Shown here piece by piece: positions 43,098 to 51,622 of a DNA stretch of 51,622 nucleotides (positions are counted from its first letter, which is position 1; every line of letters begins with the position of its first letter). The notes beneath the pieces are model-generated. The model was given only the letters and a program-made list of their open reading frames with translations. It made no database searches and had not been told where the DNA came from. The position numbers and the translations under genes are program-made. The DNA is from an uncultured Ulvibacter sp. (GTDB lineage Bacteria; Bacteroidota; Bacteroidia; Flavobacteriales; Flavobacteriaceae): assembly GCA_913063405.1 (NCBI GenBank), contig CAJXZB010000021.1, forward strand, positions 1 to 51,622. Reading direction: 5' to 3'.

Positions 43098-43931
43098 TTA
43101 TTCCGAAATCAGAAAACGTTTATGCGAAATATTACCGTCCGTGTTTAGCATCATAAAGTATATTCCATTAGATAGGTTGTCTATTTCAAAATCCGATAGG
43201 TTAATTTTAGTAACTCCTTGGTTTATTTCAATTCTTTTTTTAGCAACTAGAGTACCGTTCATACTCAGAATTGAAAACTCAGTTTGATTGGCAATTTTGC
43301 TACTTATCTCAATAACACTTTGCTTGGTGATTGGATTTGGTTGAATACTAAAAGAGTACTTGTTCTCGTCAAAATCAGGCAGAGCCAAAATTGGTTGTGT
43401 TACTCGAATACTATCCATAACCACTGGGGTTATAGGTCTGTTGTTTCCATCAACTGGAACATTTTCAATTATTTCTACAATATCCCAACCTGTAACCACT
43501 TCTCCAAAAACTGGGTGTGCAGATGAAAGTGGTGGATTGTCAAAATCTAAAAAGATATTATCAACAGTGTTTATGAAGAATTGACTTCCTCCCGTGTTTG
43601 GACCAGCATTGGCCATAGAAAGGGTTCTTTCAACATTAGATAGGTTTGGGTCGAACTCGTCTGGGATAGTATAACCAGGGCCTCCACTGCCAGTTCCAGT
43701 AGGATCACCACCTTGTATTACAAAATTCGAAATAATTCGATGAAAAATAACATCGTCATAAAACTCTTGCTCAACAAGCGATAAAAAGTTACCTGCGGTA
43801 ATTGGTTTTAATATGTCATAAAGCTCTACTTCAAAATCCCCTTCGGTAGTGTAAAATGTAACAACACTTTGAGAGTTTGCAACTCCCACGGAGCCAATAA
43901 TAAAAAGAAAATAGAGTAGTGATTTTTTCAT
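43098..43931 (-). CDS. Secreted cyclophilin-type peptidyl-prolyl isomerase with T9SS sorting domain
   Basis: The 277-residue protein has a signal peptide ending VGVANS before QSVVTF. The cyclophilin domain spans about 22-175: DDVIFHRIISNFVIQGGDPT, GTGSGGPGYTIPDEFDP, ANAGPNTGGSQFFI and HPVFGEVVTGWDIV. The catalytic FHRI and QGGD..G elements are intact. Residues about 195-277 are a type A T9SS domain (YSFSIQPNPITKQSVIEI, LSNGIYFMM, HKRFLIS). It should act outside the outer membrane or on the cell surface. Confidence 0.92.
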   Translation of the reverse strand: MKKSLLYFLFIIGSVGVANSQSVVTFYTTEGDFEVELYDILKPITAGNFLSLVEQEFYDDVIFHRIISNFVIQGGDPTGTGSGGPGYTIPDEFDPNLSNVERTLSMANAGPNTGGSQFFINTVDNIFLDFDNPPLSSAHPVFGEVVTGWDIVEIIENVPVDGNNRPITPVVMDSIRVTQPILALPDFDENKYSFSIQPNPITKQSVIEISSKIANQTEFSILSMNGTLVAKKRIEINQGVTKINLSDFEIDNLSNGIYFMMLNTDGNISHKRFLISE

Positions 43932-43957
43932 AATAAGAAAGTTTTGATGATCATACC

Positions 43958-43965
43958 CAAAGGTA
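43958..43965 (-). promoter_or_regulatory. -7 box of the cyclophilin-GNAT-MFS run
   Basis: The minus strand reads TACCTTTG, a TAnnTTTG match, 26 bases before the cyclophilin ATG. No clear -33 TTG. Confidence 0.4.
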
Positions 43966-44010
43966 GATATTTAAATCTGTAATGACTAGCCAGAAGAGGA
44001 GAATGCATCA

Positions 44011-44727
44011 CTAGAAGTTGTCTAACCTTTTTAAAACGGCTGTTCTATAGCTCTTGCTTATGCTAATAGCTGTTTTGCTTATTTCAATATATTCATTGGT
44101 AAAGGAGTTGATTCGTTGGATGGATACAATAAAAGATCTATGGCAGCGCATAAATTTTTTACGTGGTAGTTTGGTTTCAATATTCGAAATGGTCTCACGA
44201 GTAGTTACAACTTTTTCAGAAGTATGAATTTTTAAATAATCTGAGAGACTTTCGATATAAAGGATATCCTCAAAATCTACTTTGATCATTTTACGTTCAG
44301 AACGAACAAATATAAAATCGCTATTTTCTGATTGTATTTCTTTTTGCGAAGCGCTTTCCAAAGGAATGCTTTCTCCCGTAAACTTATTAATTGCCTTAAT
44401 AAGGCGCTCTAAGGAAATAGGTTTCAAGAGGTAATCAACGGCCTGCAAGTCGAATCCATCCACAGCGTATTCTCTATAAGCCGTTGTAAAGATCACCTTA
44501 GTGTTTTTACCAAGGGTTTTTGCAAACGAAAGCCCTGTTATTTCGGGCATATTAATATCTAAGAAAACGAGGTCAACGGAAGTCTCATTAAGTTTAGAAA
44601 AACCTTCCATAGCATTTTTGCAGCTTCCAACGACGTCTATAAGTTCGATTTTTTGGAGATGTAATTCCAGAATCTCCCTAGCAGTTGGCTCGTCATCAAT
44701 AATAAGTGCTTTATAGGAGTTCTTCAT
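44011..44727 (-). CDS. LytTR-family response regulator
   Basis: The 238-residue protein has a receiver domain with the acidic pocket Asp11-Asp12, phospho-accepting Asp57 (VDLVFLDINMPEITG) and KP near residue 102, and a C-terminal LytTR DNA-binding domain (FVRSERKMIKVDFEDILYIE, FMRCHRSFIVSIQRI). It is paired with the histidine kinase gene 7 bases upstream. LytTR regulators bind direct repeats; candidate targets include the divergent ExbB-like gene at 45995. Confidence 0.95.
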   Translation of the reverse strand: MKNSYKALIIDDEPTAREILELHLQKIELIDVVGSCKNAMEGFSKLNETSVDLVFLDINMPEITGLSFAKTLGKNTKVIFTTAYREYAVDGFDLQAVDYLLKPISLERLIKAINKFTGESIPLESASQKEIQSENSDFIFVRSERKMIKVDFEDILYIESLSDYLKIHTSEKVVTTRETISNIETKLPRKKFMRCHRSFIVSIQRINSFTNEYIEISKTAISISKSYRTAVLKRLDNF

Positions 44728-44734
44728 TAGATGA

Positions 44735-45784
44735 TTATAATTTGATGGTTAAATCAACCGAGTATTCCGTGCTCGTTGCGTTTGATTTTAACTTATAGTT
44801 TTCACCGTATAGTAATTCTAGTCTTTTCTGAATGTTTTGAAGACCTAATCCAATAGATGCTATGTCTTCTTCCTTCCCGCGATAACTGTTTGTGCTTCTA
44901 AATAGAAGCCACTCTTCTTTTATTTCTAGTTGTAAATCGACGGTTAAATAGTCATCAATTATTGCACCATGCTTAAAGGCGTTCTCTACAAATGGAATAA
45001 ATAACATAGGGGATACTTCAATGTTCTTGTCAATGTTTTTTGTGCCAAACGAAACTTTCAACGTGTCCTGAAATCTAATTTTTTCTAGTGAAATATATTC
45101 TTCAATATGTGCTATCTCCTCTATTAATGGGACTTTGGGTTTCTGGACCTGATATAAGATATAGTCCAAAAGATTTGAAAGTTTTAGGATGAGCTCTGGA
45201 GTTTCTTCAGACTTCCGTAAAGAAAATCCATAAATAGTGTTTAATGTATTGAATAAGAAATGTGGATGAATCTGCTTCTTGAGGTAGTGTAATTCCTGTT
45301 CTTTTAGATGCAGGCTTCCTTCGAGTATTTTGTTTTCTAGCGCAGTGTTTTTTGCAGATGTTTCGAAACTGTGTTTCAACAGTTTCACAAAACTCACTAG
45401 ACCTACAATGAGATATACCAAAATGAGTACAAAGACATAGTTTCTGCTCATTAGAGGAATATTCGTGATTTTCAAATTGGTTAAAAAGATGAAATTTCCG
45501 AAGATACTGAGCAGAATGACGTAGGTAGAAAGAATCAAGGTATACAGGCTATAAAGAGCAAACAACTTGTATTTTTTGAGAAATAAATACTTCGGAATAA
45601 GAAAATATGCGGTGAAGTAGGTTGTAATCATAGTAACCGGAAGCAGGAAACTAGAAAACCAAAAGACATATGTGCTATTGTCCGAATTATAACTAAAAAA
45701 GTAAATAAAAAAGAACCAGACCCCAACCCAGAAAGCGATATGCAGCGGAATGAATTTTATGTTTTTTAGCTTAAAGTCTTTCAC
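44735..45784 (-). CDS. LytS-like sensor histidine kinase
   Basis: The 349-residue protein has about four hydrophobic segments in residues 1-135, then a coiled-coil and a His_kinase domain with QIHPHFLFNTLNTIYGF (phospho-accepting His175) and an ATPase region with MLFIPFVENAFKHG and GLGLQNIQKRLELLYG. There is no separate periplasmic sensor domain, so the membrane segments themselves are likely to sense. It forms a two-component system with the LytTR regulator that starts 7 bases downstream. Confidence 0.95.
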   Translation of the reverse strand: MKDFKLKNIKFIPLHIAFWVGVWFFFIYFFSYNSDNSTYVFWFSSFLLPVTMITTYFTAYFLIPKYLFLKKYKLFALYSLYTLILSTYVILLSIFGNFIFLTNLKITNIPLMSRNYVFVLILVYLIVGLVSFVKLLKHSFETSAKNTALENKILEGSLHLKEQELHYLKKQIHPHFLFNTLNTIYGFSLRKSEETPELILKLSNLLDYILYQVQKPKVPLIEEIAHIEEYISLEKIRFQDTLKVSFGTKNIDKNIEVSPMLFIPFVENAFKHGAIIDDYLTVDLQLEIKEEWLLFRSTNSYRGKEEDIASIGLGLQNIQKRLELLYGENYKLKSNATSTEYSVDLTIKL

Positions 45785-45828
45785 GGTGTAATATGAGTAA
45801 TTTTAATAAAAAATCAAATAAAATGCGC

Positions 45829-45966
45829 TATTCGACCATTTTTCGTCCCTTTTTGGTCATTATTCGATTAAAAATGACAAAAAGCAGGCTAATTAAGTCG
45901 TATGTCCCATATTGGAATGTAAAAGTCGCATTAATATTTTAAGATTGGCTTAATAAGATACATTTG
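45829..45966 (+). promoter_or_regulatory. Regulatory region of the ExbB-like gene with direct repeats
   Basis: TATTCGA occurs at 45829-45835 and again at 45861-45867, 32 bases apart, about three DNA turns; GACCA/TGGTC (45834-45838, 45854-45858) lies between them. A TACATTTG -7 box is at 45959-45966, 28 bases before the ATG, with no -33 TTG at the normal spacing. This arrangement suits an activated promoter, perhaps driven by the adjacent LytTR regulator. Confidence 0.4.
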
Positions 45967-45994
45967 GATTCTATGAATCTTTAAAATTAAAATT

Positions 45995-46339
45995 ATGCAT
46001 TTACTCGAACAAGGAGGGCCATTTTTTATGTATCCAATTGTACTTATTTTTATTATTCTAGTGGTTCTTTTTGTAAAGGAACTGATTTCAAAAACAACCT
46101 CTCAAAAAACAATTACTTTAATGGGGTCGATAAGTCTATTTGTATTGGCCTGGGGTACTCTTGGACAAGTAATTGGACTTATTGATGCCTTTGACGCTAT
46201 CGAGGGTGTAGAAGGCGTTTCGATTAATATTTTGGCAGGCGGGTTGAAGTTCACCTTTTTGCCCGTCGTGTTTAGCTTATTCACATTTTTAATTGCACGC
46301 GTTGGTATTATTATCCTTCAGTGGAAGAAAAAGGAATAA
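45995..46339 (+). CDS. Small ExbB/MotA-like membrane protein
   Basis: The 114-residue protein has three hydrophobic segments: YPIVLIFIILVVLFVKEL, TLMGSISLFVLAWGTLGQVI and a C-terminal LPVVFSLFTFLIARVGIIIL, with DAFDAIEGVEGVSINILAGG between. The GLIDAF and ILAGGLKFT segments resemble the channel helices of MotA/TolQ/ExbB proton channels, but the protein is about half their length. It has no ExbD/TolR-like gene next to it. It diverges from the LytS/LytR operon, which may control it. Confidence 0.75.
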   Translation: MHLLEQGGPFFMYPIVLIFIILVVLFVKELISKTTSQKTITLMGSISLFVLAWGTLGQVIGLIDAFDAIEGVEGVSINILAGGLKFTFLPVVFSLFTFLIARVGIIILQWKKKE

Positions 46340-46404
46340 TTCAGATTTCAAGGGCCAATTTTTCGCCCAACTAAATCATTTCTAATTTTTATAATAATAA
46401 ACTC

Positions 46405-47718
46405 ATGAAAAAAATAATAATTTTTCTTTTGTGTACAGGTGGCTTACACGCACAATCATTTGACACCAAGAAATTAGATAGTTTGTTTAACACATTGAAT
46501 GTAAATCTACAGGCTATGGGTGGTATTTCTATTTCTTCGGAAGGCGTAGAGGTTTACAAAAAATATATTGGATACGCAGATTTGGATCAGGATAAAAAGA
46601 ATAATCCGCAGACCAAACATCGAATAGGTTCTATAACAAAAACCTTTACAGCTACTGTGATAATGCAGCTTGTAGCTGAAGCTAAGCTTAGTTTGGATAC
46701 TCGTTTAAATCAATTCTTTCCTAGAATCCCAAATTCAGAAAAAATTACAATTGAAGATTTATTGAGACATCGCAGTGGTATATATAACATTACAAATGAA
46801 GAAGATATAATGTCTTGGATTGTACATCCACAAACTCGCAATAATATGCTCGATCGTTTTGTAAAAAATGAATCTGATTTTGAGCCAGATACGAAGACAC
46901 AATATTCCAACACAAACTATATCCTACTTTCTTATATCGCTGAAGATTTTGATACAAAACCTTTTTCAGAGATTCTGGAAGAAAGAATTATCAATCCACT
47001 CAAGTTAGAGAGAACTCATTTTGGGCAAGAAATAGATTCGAATAAAAATGAAGCGCTTTCCTATTTTAAAGAAAATGGAGGCTGGGAACTAGCTGACTTA
47101 GAAACTCATCTAAGCGGGCCAATGGGGGCAGGGGCCATGGTGTCAACGCCAAGAGAACTATGTGTTTTTTATGATGGTCTGTTTGCTGGGGGTTTAGTTT
47201 CGAAGTCTTCTTTAGAAAAAATGAAGACTATAAAAGAGAATATGGGTATGGGTATGACGCAATTTGTGTTTAAAGGACTTGAGGTGTATGGACACGACGG
47301 AGGTATTGATGGATTTCAATCGTTCACTCTTCATATTCCTGAAAGAAATACGTCTTTTGCACTAACCTTTAATGGAATGGAAGGTCCTCTTTTGCCAGTT
47401 GTGATTGCCGCTTTAGAGATATACCTGAAAAACGATCCTGAATTTCAAAGTAGTTCAACCGTTCAACTAAGTTCTGGAGGTTTAGATGTTTATTTGGGTA
47501 CTTATAGTGGAGAAACCTTTCCTGCAAAAGTGGTGTTTACCAAAGAAGGAAATGAGTTGATCGCACAAGCGACAGGACAACCTGCGTTTAAGTTGATTGC
47601 GGTGGACAAGGGTATATTTAGATATGATTCTATGGGAATAAGTTTTTCATTTAATTTAACCGACGATACAATGCTTTTAGATTTTGGAGGGAAAAAGCAT
47701 ACTTTGAATAAGGAATAA
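46405..47718 (+). CDS. Secreted serine hydrolase of the beta-lactamase/class C family
   Basis: The 437-residue protein has a signal peptide ending GGLHA before QSFDTK. The catalytic SxxK motif is Ser76-Lys79 in RIGSITKTF, followed by the YSN motif in QYSNTNYILLSYIAE and a likely HDGGIDGF third motif (KTG-box equivalent). Residues about 340-437 form a small beta-rich C-terminal domain (YLGTYSGETFPAKVVF). Such enzymes act as esterases, D-aminopeptidases or beta-lactam-binding proteins; which one applies is not evident. Confidence 0.9.
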   Translation: MKKIIIFLLCTGGLHAQSFDTKKLDSLFNTLNVNLQAMGGISISSEGVEVYKKYIGYADLDQDKKNNPQTKHRIGSITKTFTATVIMQLVAEAKLSLDTRLNQFFPRIPNSEKITIEDLLRHRSGIYNITNEEDIMSWIVHPQTRNNMLDRFVKNESDFEPDTKTQYSNTNYILLSYIAEDFDTKPFSEILEERIINPLKLERTHFGQEIDSNKNEALSYFKENGGWELADLETHLSGPMGAGAMVSTPRELCVFYDGLFAGGLVSKSSLEKMKTIKENMGMGMTQFVFKGLEVYGHDGGIDGFQSFTLHIPERNTSFALTFNGMEGPLLPVVIAALEIYLKNDPEFQSSSTVQLSSGGLDVYLGTYSGETFPAKVVFTKEGNELIAQATGQPAFKLIAVDKGIFRYDSMGISFSFNLTDDTMLLDFGGKKHTLNKE

Positions 47719-47731
47719 TCTTAAACTCAAG

Positions 47732-49837
47732 TCAGGAAATATAGTTCCAAATATTTCGATACTTTGTTAGTTGTGCGAATGTTAGCTTGATTGGTTTGTT
47801 TTCTTCGGAAGCAAGGTTAGGGTCGCCTTTTAAGACCTGCATAGCGTAACTTCGAGCAATCTTTAGTATTTCGGTGTCCTTTATTATATCTGCAATACGG
47901 AGATGAAGGATCCCACTTTGTTGAGTTCCCATAAGGTCCCCAGGTCCTCGAAGTTTTAAATCTACTTCGGCAATTTCAAACCCATCACTCGTACGAACCA
48001 TTGTTTCTAGTCTGGTTTTGGCATCTGCAGATAATTTATGACTTGTCATAAGAATACAATAACTCTGTTCTGCACCACGACCTACACGTCCTCTTAGCTG
48101 ATGCAGCTGAGACAGTCCAAAGCGTTCTGCACTTTCGATGATCATAACGCTAGCATTTGGAACATTAACTCCTACCTCAATTACGGTAGTTGCAACCATA
48201 ATTTGAGTTTCTCCTTTTATAAACCGATTCATTTCAAAATCTTTGTCGGCTGGTTTCATTTTTCCGTGTACTATGGAAATCTGATAATCAGGTAGTGGAA
48301 ATTCACGTACAATACTCTCATAGCCGTCCATCAAATCTTTATAATCTAAGGCCTCACTTTCCTGTATTAATGGATAGACAATATAGACCTGTCTACCTTT
48401 CGAAATTTCATCTCGAATAAACCTAAAAACCTTCAGCCTATTTGCATCAAATCGATGCACCGTTTTGATGTCTTTTCTACCTGGTGGAAGTTCATCAATT
48501 ACACTAATATCTAGATCTCCATAAACACTCATTGCGAGTGTTCGTGGAATAGGGGTGGCGGTCATCACTAGAACGTGTGGCGGGTACACATTTTTATGCC
48601 ATAATTTACTTCGTTGCGCTACTCCAAAACGATGTTGCTCATCGATAATAGCAAGCCCAAGGTTTTTAAATTTGACCTTATCTTCAAGAAGTGCATGTGT
48701 TCCAACTAGTATGTTTAGAGAGCCATTTTCAAGGTTTTCGTGAATTTCCCGCCTTATTGAAGTTTTAGTTGATCCAGTAAGAAGTGATATGCTGGTGTTG
48801 AGTCCTTTACATAATTCTAGCAATCCATTGTAGTGTTGGACTGACAAAATTTCAGTCGGAGCCATTATGCATGTTTGAAAGTCGTTGTCAAGTGCGATTA
48901 ACATTGATAGTAATGCGACTATAGTCTTTCCACTTCCAACATCCCCTTGCAACAAACGGTTCATCTGTGCTTGACTGCCTAAATCATTTCGAATTTCTTT
49001 AATTACTCGCTTCTGGGCATTCGTTAAACTGAAGGGTAAATGCTCCTTATAGAAAGTATTAAAGTTCTCCCCTATTTTGTCAAAAGAGTACCCTTTGATT
49101 TTTGTTTTATTGATTAAATTTTTACGAATTAATTGCAGCTGAATATAGAATAATTCTTCAAATTTCAACCGGTATTGCGCGCGTGCTAAAAGTGCTTGGT
49201 TTTTTGGAAAATGTATGTTAAAAAGTGCCTCGCTTTTTGATATCAATTTTAGCTGCTCCAAAAGCGGTTTTGAAAGACTCTCGGCAAAGCCTTTTTTGGT
49301 CTCAAGAAAGAGCTGTTGCATGAGTCCATTTATAACCTTATTTGTAATGCCGCTATTGCTCAATTTTTCGGTGGATGGATAAACGGGTTGCATCGCAGAA
49401 CGGATACTTTTTTCATGTGTCTCGAGCAGTTCCATTTCTGGATGAGGCATCGAAAAAGTTCCATTAAAAGAATTCGTCTTTCCAAAGGTTACATATAGTT
49501 GGTTGATTTTTAAATTCTCCTTAATCCACTTATGTCCTCGAAACCAAACTAATTCCATTTTTCCAGTTTCATCTAGAAAAGTAGCGACAAGACGTTTTCC
49601 TCTTTGCTGTGAAACAGTCTTTATATGTGTAACCTTTCCAATAATTTGTACTTCGGCGTTCGTTTTTTGAAGTTGTCCAATTTTGTAGTATTGTGTACGA
49701 TCTAGATATCTATTTGGAAATAGGTTAAGTAAATCTTGAAAAGTATGAATTCCTAGCTCTTTTTTGAGCAGCGCCGCCCGATTAGGTCCAACGCCTTTAA
49801 GGTAATCTATAGGGGTTTGCAAGAAATTGGGGTTCAT
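47732..49837 (-). CDS. recG: ATP-dependent DNA helicase RecG
   Basis: The 701-residue helicase has the RecG layout: helix-hairpin-like start (DYLKGVGPNRAALLKKELGI), the OB-fold wedge domain (about 60-200), Walker A in LLQGDVGSGKTIVALL near residue 300, the DEQHRFG box (RecG's DEXH variant), TATPIPRT, and the C-terminal motifs VATTVIEVGVNVPNAS and QLHQLRGRVGRG. It remodels stalled replication forks. All motifs are intact. Confidence 0.97.
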   Translation of the reverse strand: MNPNFLQTPIDYLKGVGPNRAALLKKELGIHTFQDLLNLFPNRYLDRTQYYKIGQLQKTNAEVQIIGKVTHIKTVSQQRGKRLVATFLDETGKMELVWFRGHKWIKENLKINQLYVTFGKTNSFNGTFSMPHPEMELLETHEKSIRSAMQPVYPSTEKLSNSGITNKVINGLMQQLFLETKKGFAESLSKPLLEQLKLISKSEALFNIHFPKNQALLARAQYRLKFEELFYIQLQLIRKNLINKTKIKGYSFDKIGENFNTFYKEHLPFSLTNAQKRVIKEIRNDLGSQAQMNRLLQGDVGSGKTIVALLSMLIALDNDFQTCIMAPTEILSVQHYNGLLELCKGLNTSISLLTGSTKTSIRREIHENLENGSLNILVGTHALLEDKVKFKNLGLAIIDEQHRFGVAQRSKLWHKNVYPPHVLVMTATPIPRTLAMSVYGDLDISVIDELPPGRKDIKTVHRFDANRLKVFRFIRDEISKGRQVYIVYPLIQESEALDYKDLMDGYESIVREFPLPDYQISIVHGKMKPADKDFEMNRFIKGETQIMVATTVIEVGVNVPNASVMIIESAERFGLSQLHQLRGRVGRGAEQSYCILMTSHKLSADAKTRLETMVRTSDGFEIAEVDLKLRGPGDLMGTQQSGILHLRIADIIKDTEILKIARSYAMQVLKGDPNLASEENKPIKLTFAQLTKYRNIWNYIS

Positions 49838-49906
49838 TGTTGTGACTTAAATAGATTTTAATTAAAATGATTGGAAAAGCAATTAGAATTACGTTTAAAT
49901 AAATAA

Positions 49907-49914
49907 TATATTTG
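49907..49914 (+). promoter_or_regulatory. -7 box (TATATTTG) of the PNGase F-like gene
   Basis: TAnnTTTG match 32 bases before the ATG at 49947; no clear -33 TTG. Confidence 0.4.
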
Positions 49915-49946
49915 TTAGGATAAAAGCTAATTTAAACATATTTAGG

Positions 49947-51527
49947 ATGAAAAAACTATACTTTTTACTTGTTTTATTGTTGAGTTTGCATATTTCTGCA
50001 AAAGATTATATCTCTGTAGCACCACCAGAAGTTTCAACTCGATTGACCGAAGATTATACTGTTGAAATGTCTACGCTAAAAGCGTATCCAATTTACGTAA
50101 ATGCAACAGTTGAATTGCCAGATACTATGCAGGAGGTTGTTATTGACATTGATGGTGTAGAATACACGGCGGAAACTGAAGATGGATTTTATTATTATTT
50201 GTGGACACCAAGCGCATATGGAGTTCATAACATTATAATAAAAGCGATAGCAACAAGTGGTGATGAAACTACAATTACTCGTAATATAAATGTTGTTGAC
50301 TCTGCTGATTCACAAACCGTGACAAGCTTGCAGGATGTAGTGATTGAATTTAATGGGCAAAATAGTCGTTGGTATTACGGGACATATACCTTTCCTCAGT
50401 TTGTAAGTTCGTATAGTGATATTCAAGCTTTTTTGGAGGTAGAGTGCCCAGGCGTTAACGGAGGTTGTGATGATTGGGATCGATGGGCTCATATAGATGT
50501 TAAAGCCCCAGATGGTAATTGGATTCAACTTATAAGATATATCACACCATACGGAGTTGGTTGTAATCATGAACTGGATGTTACAGATTATATGTCCTTA
50601 TTGCAAGGGGAGGTAGAAATGAGGGTGTTTATTGATACCTGGGGAACAGGAGGTTGGCAATTGACACTTAATTTTGATTATAATCAAGGAACACCGGATT
50701 ATGCTTATAGTAATGTAGTAGAGGTTTGGGATGGAAGTTATAATTTTGGTGACCTTTCAGATTTACAACCGGTAGAGACCTATAGCGCTGCTGTTCCTGC
50801 TGCTGTATCTTCTTCACATTTAAGGCTTTCCAACACAGGACATGCTTGGGGTCCTAATAATACTGGTAATGCGGCAGAATTTTTTAATGCCATTCACTAT
50901 ATTGATGTTGATGGAGCAGAAACTTTCACTCAGCACTTATGGCAAGGTTGTAACCCTAATCCCGATGGTTGTACCGGTCAACAAGGTTCTTGGCATTATC
51001 CAAGAGCGGGTTGGTGTCCAGGGGCTATTTCACACCCTAACACGTATGATTTAACTTCTTATGTGGGTACAAATGTTGATTTGGATTATCGTTTTCATCC
51101 AACCTATGTTGACCTTTGTCACCCTAATAATCCAGATTGCGTTTCGGGTTCAACCTGTGATGATTGTAGTGATGGGTATAATCCAGTATATTATGTAGAC
51201 TGCCACATTATTAACAAAAGTAACAATCCCTTGATTTATGGGGATATTCTCGGGACGAACAGTATTGATAATACAGAGATTTATGACGTTTCTATCTACC
51301 CAAACCCTTCTAATGGAGTTTTTAAGATAAGAACGGATTTTCCTGAAAGTAAATCAAGATTAACTGTGCATACTGTTAATGGACAACGTGTTAAAACTTA
51401 TTATTTCGATTCAGCTACTCAATTGAATGCAAGTAGTTTCGATCTATCCTATTTGACTGGAGGAATTTATTTTATCAATATAGAAAATGTTTATGGTACT
51501 GGTGTAAAAAGGATAGTATTGGAGTAA
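49947..51527 (+). CDS. PNGase F-like glycoamidase-family protein with T9SS sorting domain
   Basis: The 526-residue protein has a signal peptide ending SLHISA before KDYISV. Residues about 25-120 form an Ig-like domain (ELPDTMQEVVIDIDGVEY). Residues about 125-425 match the two eight-stranded jelly rolls of PNGase F: GGCDDWDRWAHIDVKAPDG carries the conserved Asp of the N-glycanase active site, and LSNTGHAWGPNNTGNAAEFF plus SWHYPRAGWCPG are the C-terminal domain hallmarks. Many Cys residues suggest disulfides. Residues about 445-526 are a T9SS domain (YDVSIYPNPSNGVFKI, LTGGIYFINI, VKRIVLE). PNGase F removes N-glycans from Asn; whether this homologue does so is not proven. Confidence 0.82.
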   Translation: MKKLYFLLVLLLSLHISAKDYISVAPPEVSTRLTEDYTVEMSTLKAYPIYVNATVELPDTMQEVVIDIDGVEYTAETEDGFYYYLWTPSAYGVHNIIIKAIATSGDETTITRNINVVDSADSQTVTSLQDVVIEFNGQNSRWYYGTYTFPQFVSSYSDIQAFLEVECPGVNGGCDDWDRWAHIDVKAPDGNWIQLIRYITPYGVGCNHELDVTDYMSLLQGEVEMRVFIDTWGTGGWQLTLNFDYNQGTPDYAYSNVVEVWDGSYNFGDLSDLQPVETYSAAVPAAVSSSHLRLSNTGHAWGPNNTGNAAEFFNAIHYIDVDGAETFTQHLWQGCNPNPDGCTGQQGSWHYPRAGWCPGAISHPNTYDLTSYVGTNVDLDYRFHPTYVDLCHPNNPDCVSGSTCDDCSDGYNPVYYVDCHIINKSNNPLIYGDILGTNSIDNTEIYDVSIYPNPSNGVFKIRTDFPESKSRLTVHTVNGQRVKTYYFDSATQLNASSFDLSYLTGGIYFINIENVYGTGVKRIVLE

Positions 51528-51622
51528 ATGGTTATTATATAATTATTGAGTTAGTCAGATAAATTCCGCAACTTATTTCTTTAAAATAGGGTGTTATGGA
51601 AGGATTTAAAGGACAAAGTATA
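51528..51622. other. Right end of window; possible start of another gene
   Basis: After the PNGase F-like gene, 68 bases of AT-rich sequence precede an ATG at 51596 that opens a frame (MEGFKGQSI) running off the window. Too short to call. Confidence 0.3.

Overview
The window looks like a chromosomal segment of a marine-type Flavobacteriaceae (Bacteroidota). The evidence is AT-rich DNA, several TAnnTTTG promoter elements, a TonB-dependent receptor paired with a DUF4249 lipoprotein, a DUF5686 outer-membrane protein, four intact proteins with C-terminal type IX secretion (T9SS) sorting domains, a YtxJ-type bacillithiol protein, and many signal peptides with Gln right after the cleavage site. No rRNA, tRNA or CRISPR array was seen. 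One structural RNA is present, the SRP RNA at 30435-30528.

Layout. 1-960: the end of an IS200/IS605-type transposase with a downstream hairpin, then about 840 bp of hairpin-rich DNA without a supported gene. 962-8891: an outer-membrane block on the minus strand (DUF5686 protein, DUF4249 lipoprotein and TonB receptor, a twice-frameshifted small membrane-protein gene, an AraC-type regulator with a membrane domain), with a 148-bp MITE-like element at 3461-3608. 8964-13236: smpB and an M23 peptidase, a DUF6503 lipoprotein, a histidine phosphatase, a 44-aa membrane peptide, and a TetR/thioesterase pair with matching palindromic operators. 13356-15060: a tandem pair of thioredoxin-fold T9SS cargo genes, the second broken. 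15213-21545: clpB, ytxJ, fumarylacetoacetase, glyA. 21741-25506: DNA alkylation repair protein, broken GNAT gene, hotdog thioesterase, a lipoprotein overlapping an M64 metallopeptidase. 25511-33647: two envelope proteins, DUF4386 protein, glutaminyl-peptide cyclotransferase, SRP RNA, SDR, transaldolase, a cysteine-less TlpA-like lipoprotein. 33753-41417: ABC-F ATPase, DUF2007, fasciclin, pheT, a small lipoprotein with a highly charged coiled-coil protein, and a TlpA-like lipoprotein. 41445-45784: cyclophilin (T9SS), GNAT and MFS in a row, then a LytS/LytR-type two-component system divergent from a small ExbB/MotA-like membrane protein. 46405-51622: serine hydrolase, recG and a PNGase F-like T9SS cargo.

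How it fits together. Most genes are core housekeeping or cell-envelope functions. The most coherent theme is protein export and extracellular protein modification: 10 of 11 recognisable non-lipoprotein signal peptides predict Gln at +1, and the window encodes the cyclase that would turn such Gln into pyroglutamate. T9SS-type cargo includes a redoxin, a metallopeptidase, a prolyl isomerase and a PNGase F-like protein. Three genes are decayed by frameshifts (7157-7658, 14263-15060, 22465-23000). I did not find a clearly new defence or biosynthetic system. The best candidates for new biology are the LytTR/ExbB-like locus, the leader terminator before the Cys4 membrane protein, the two-operator TetR module and the duplicated redoxin cargo.
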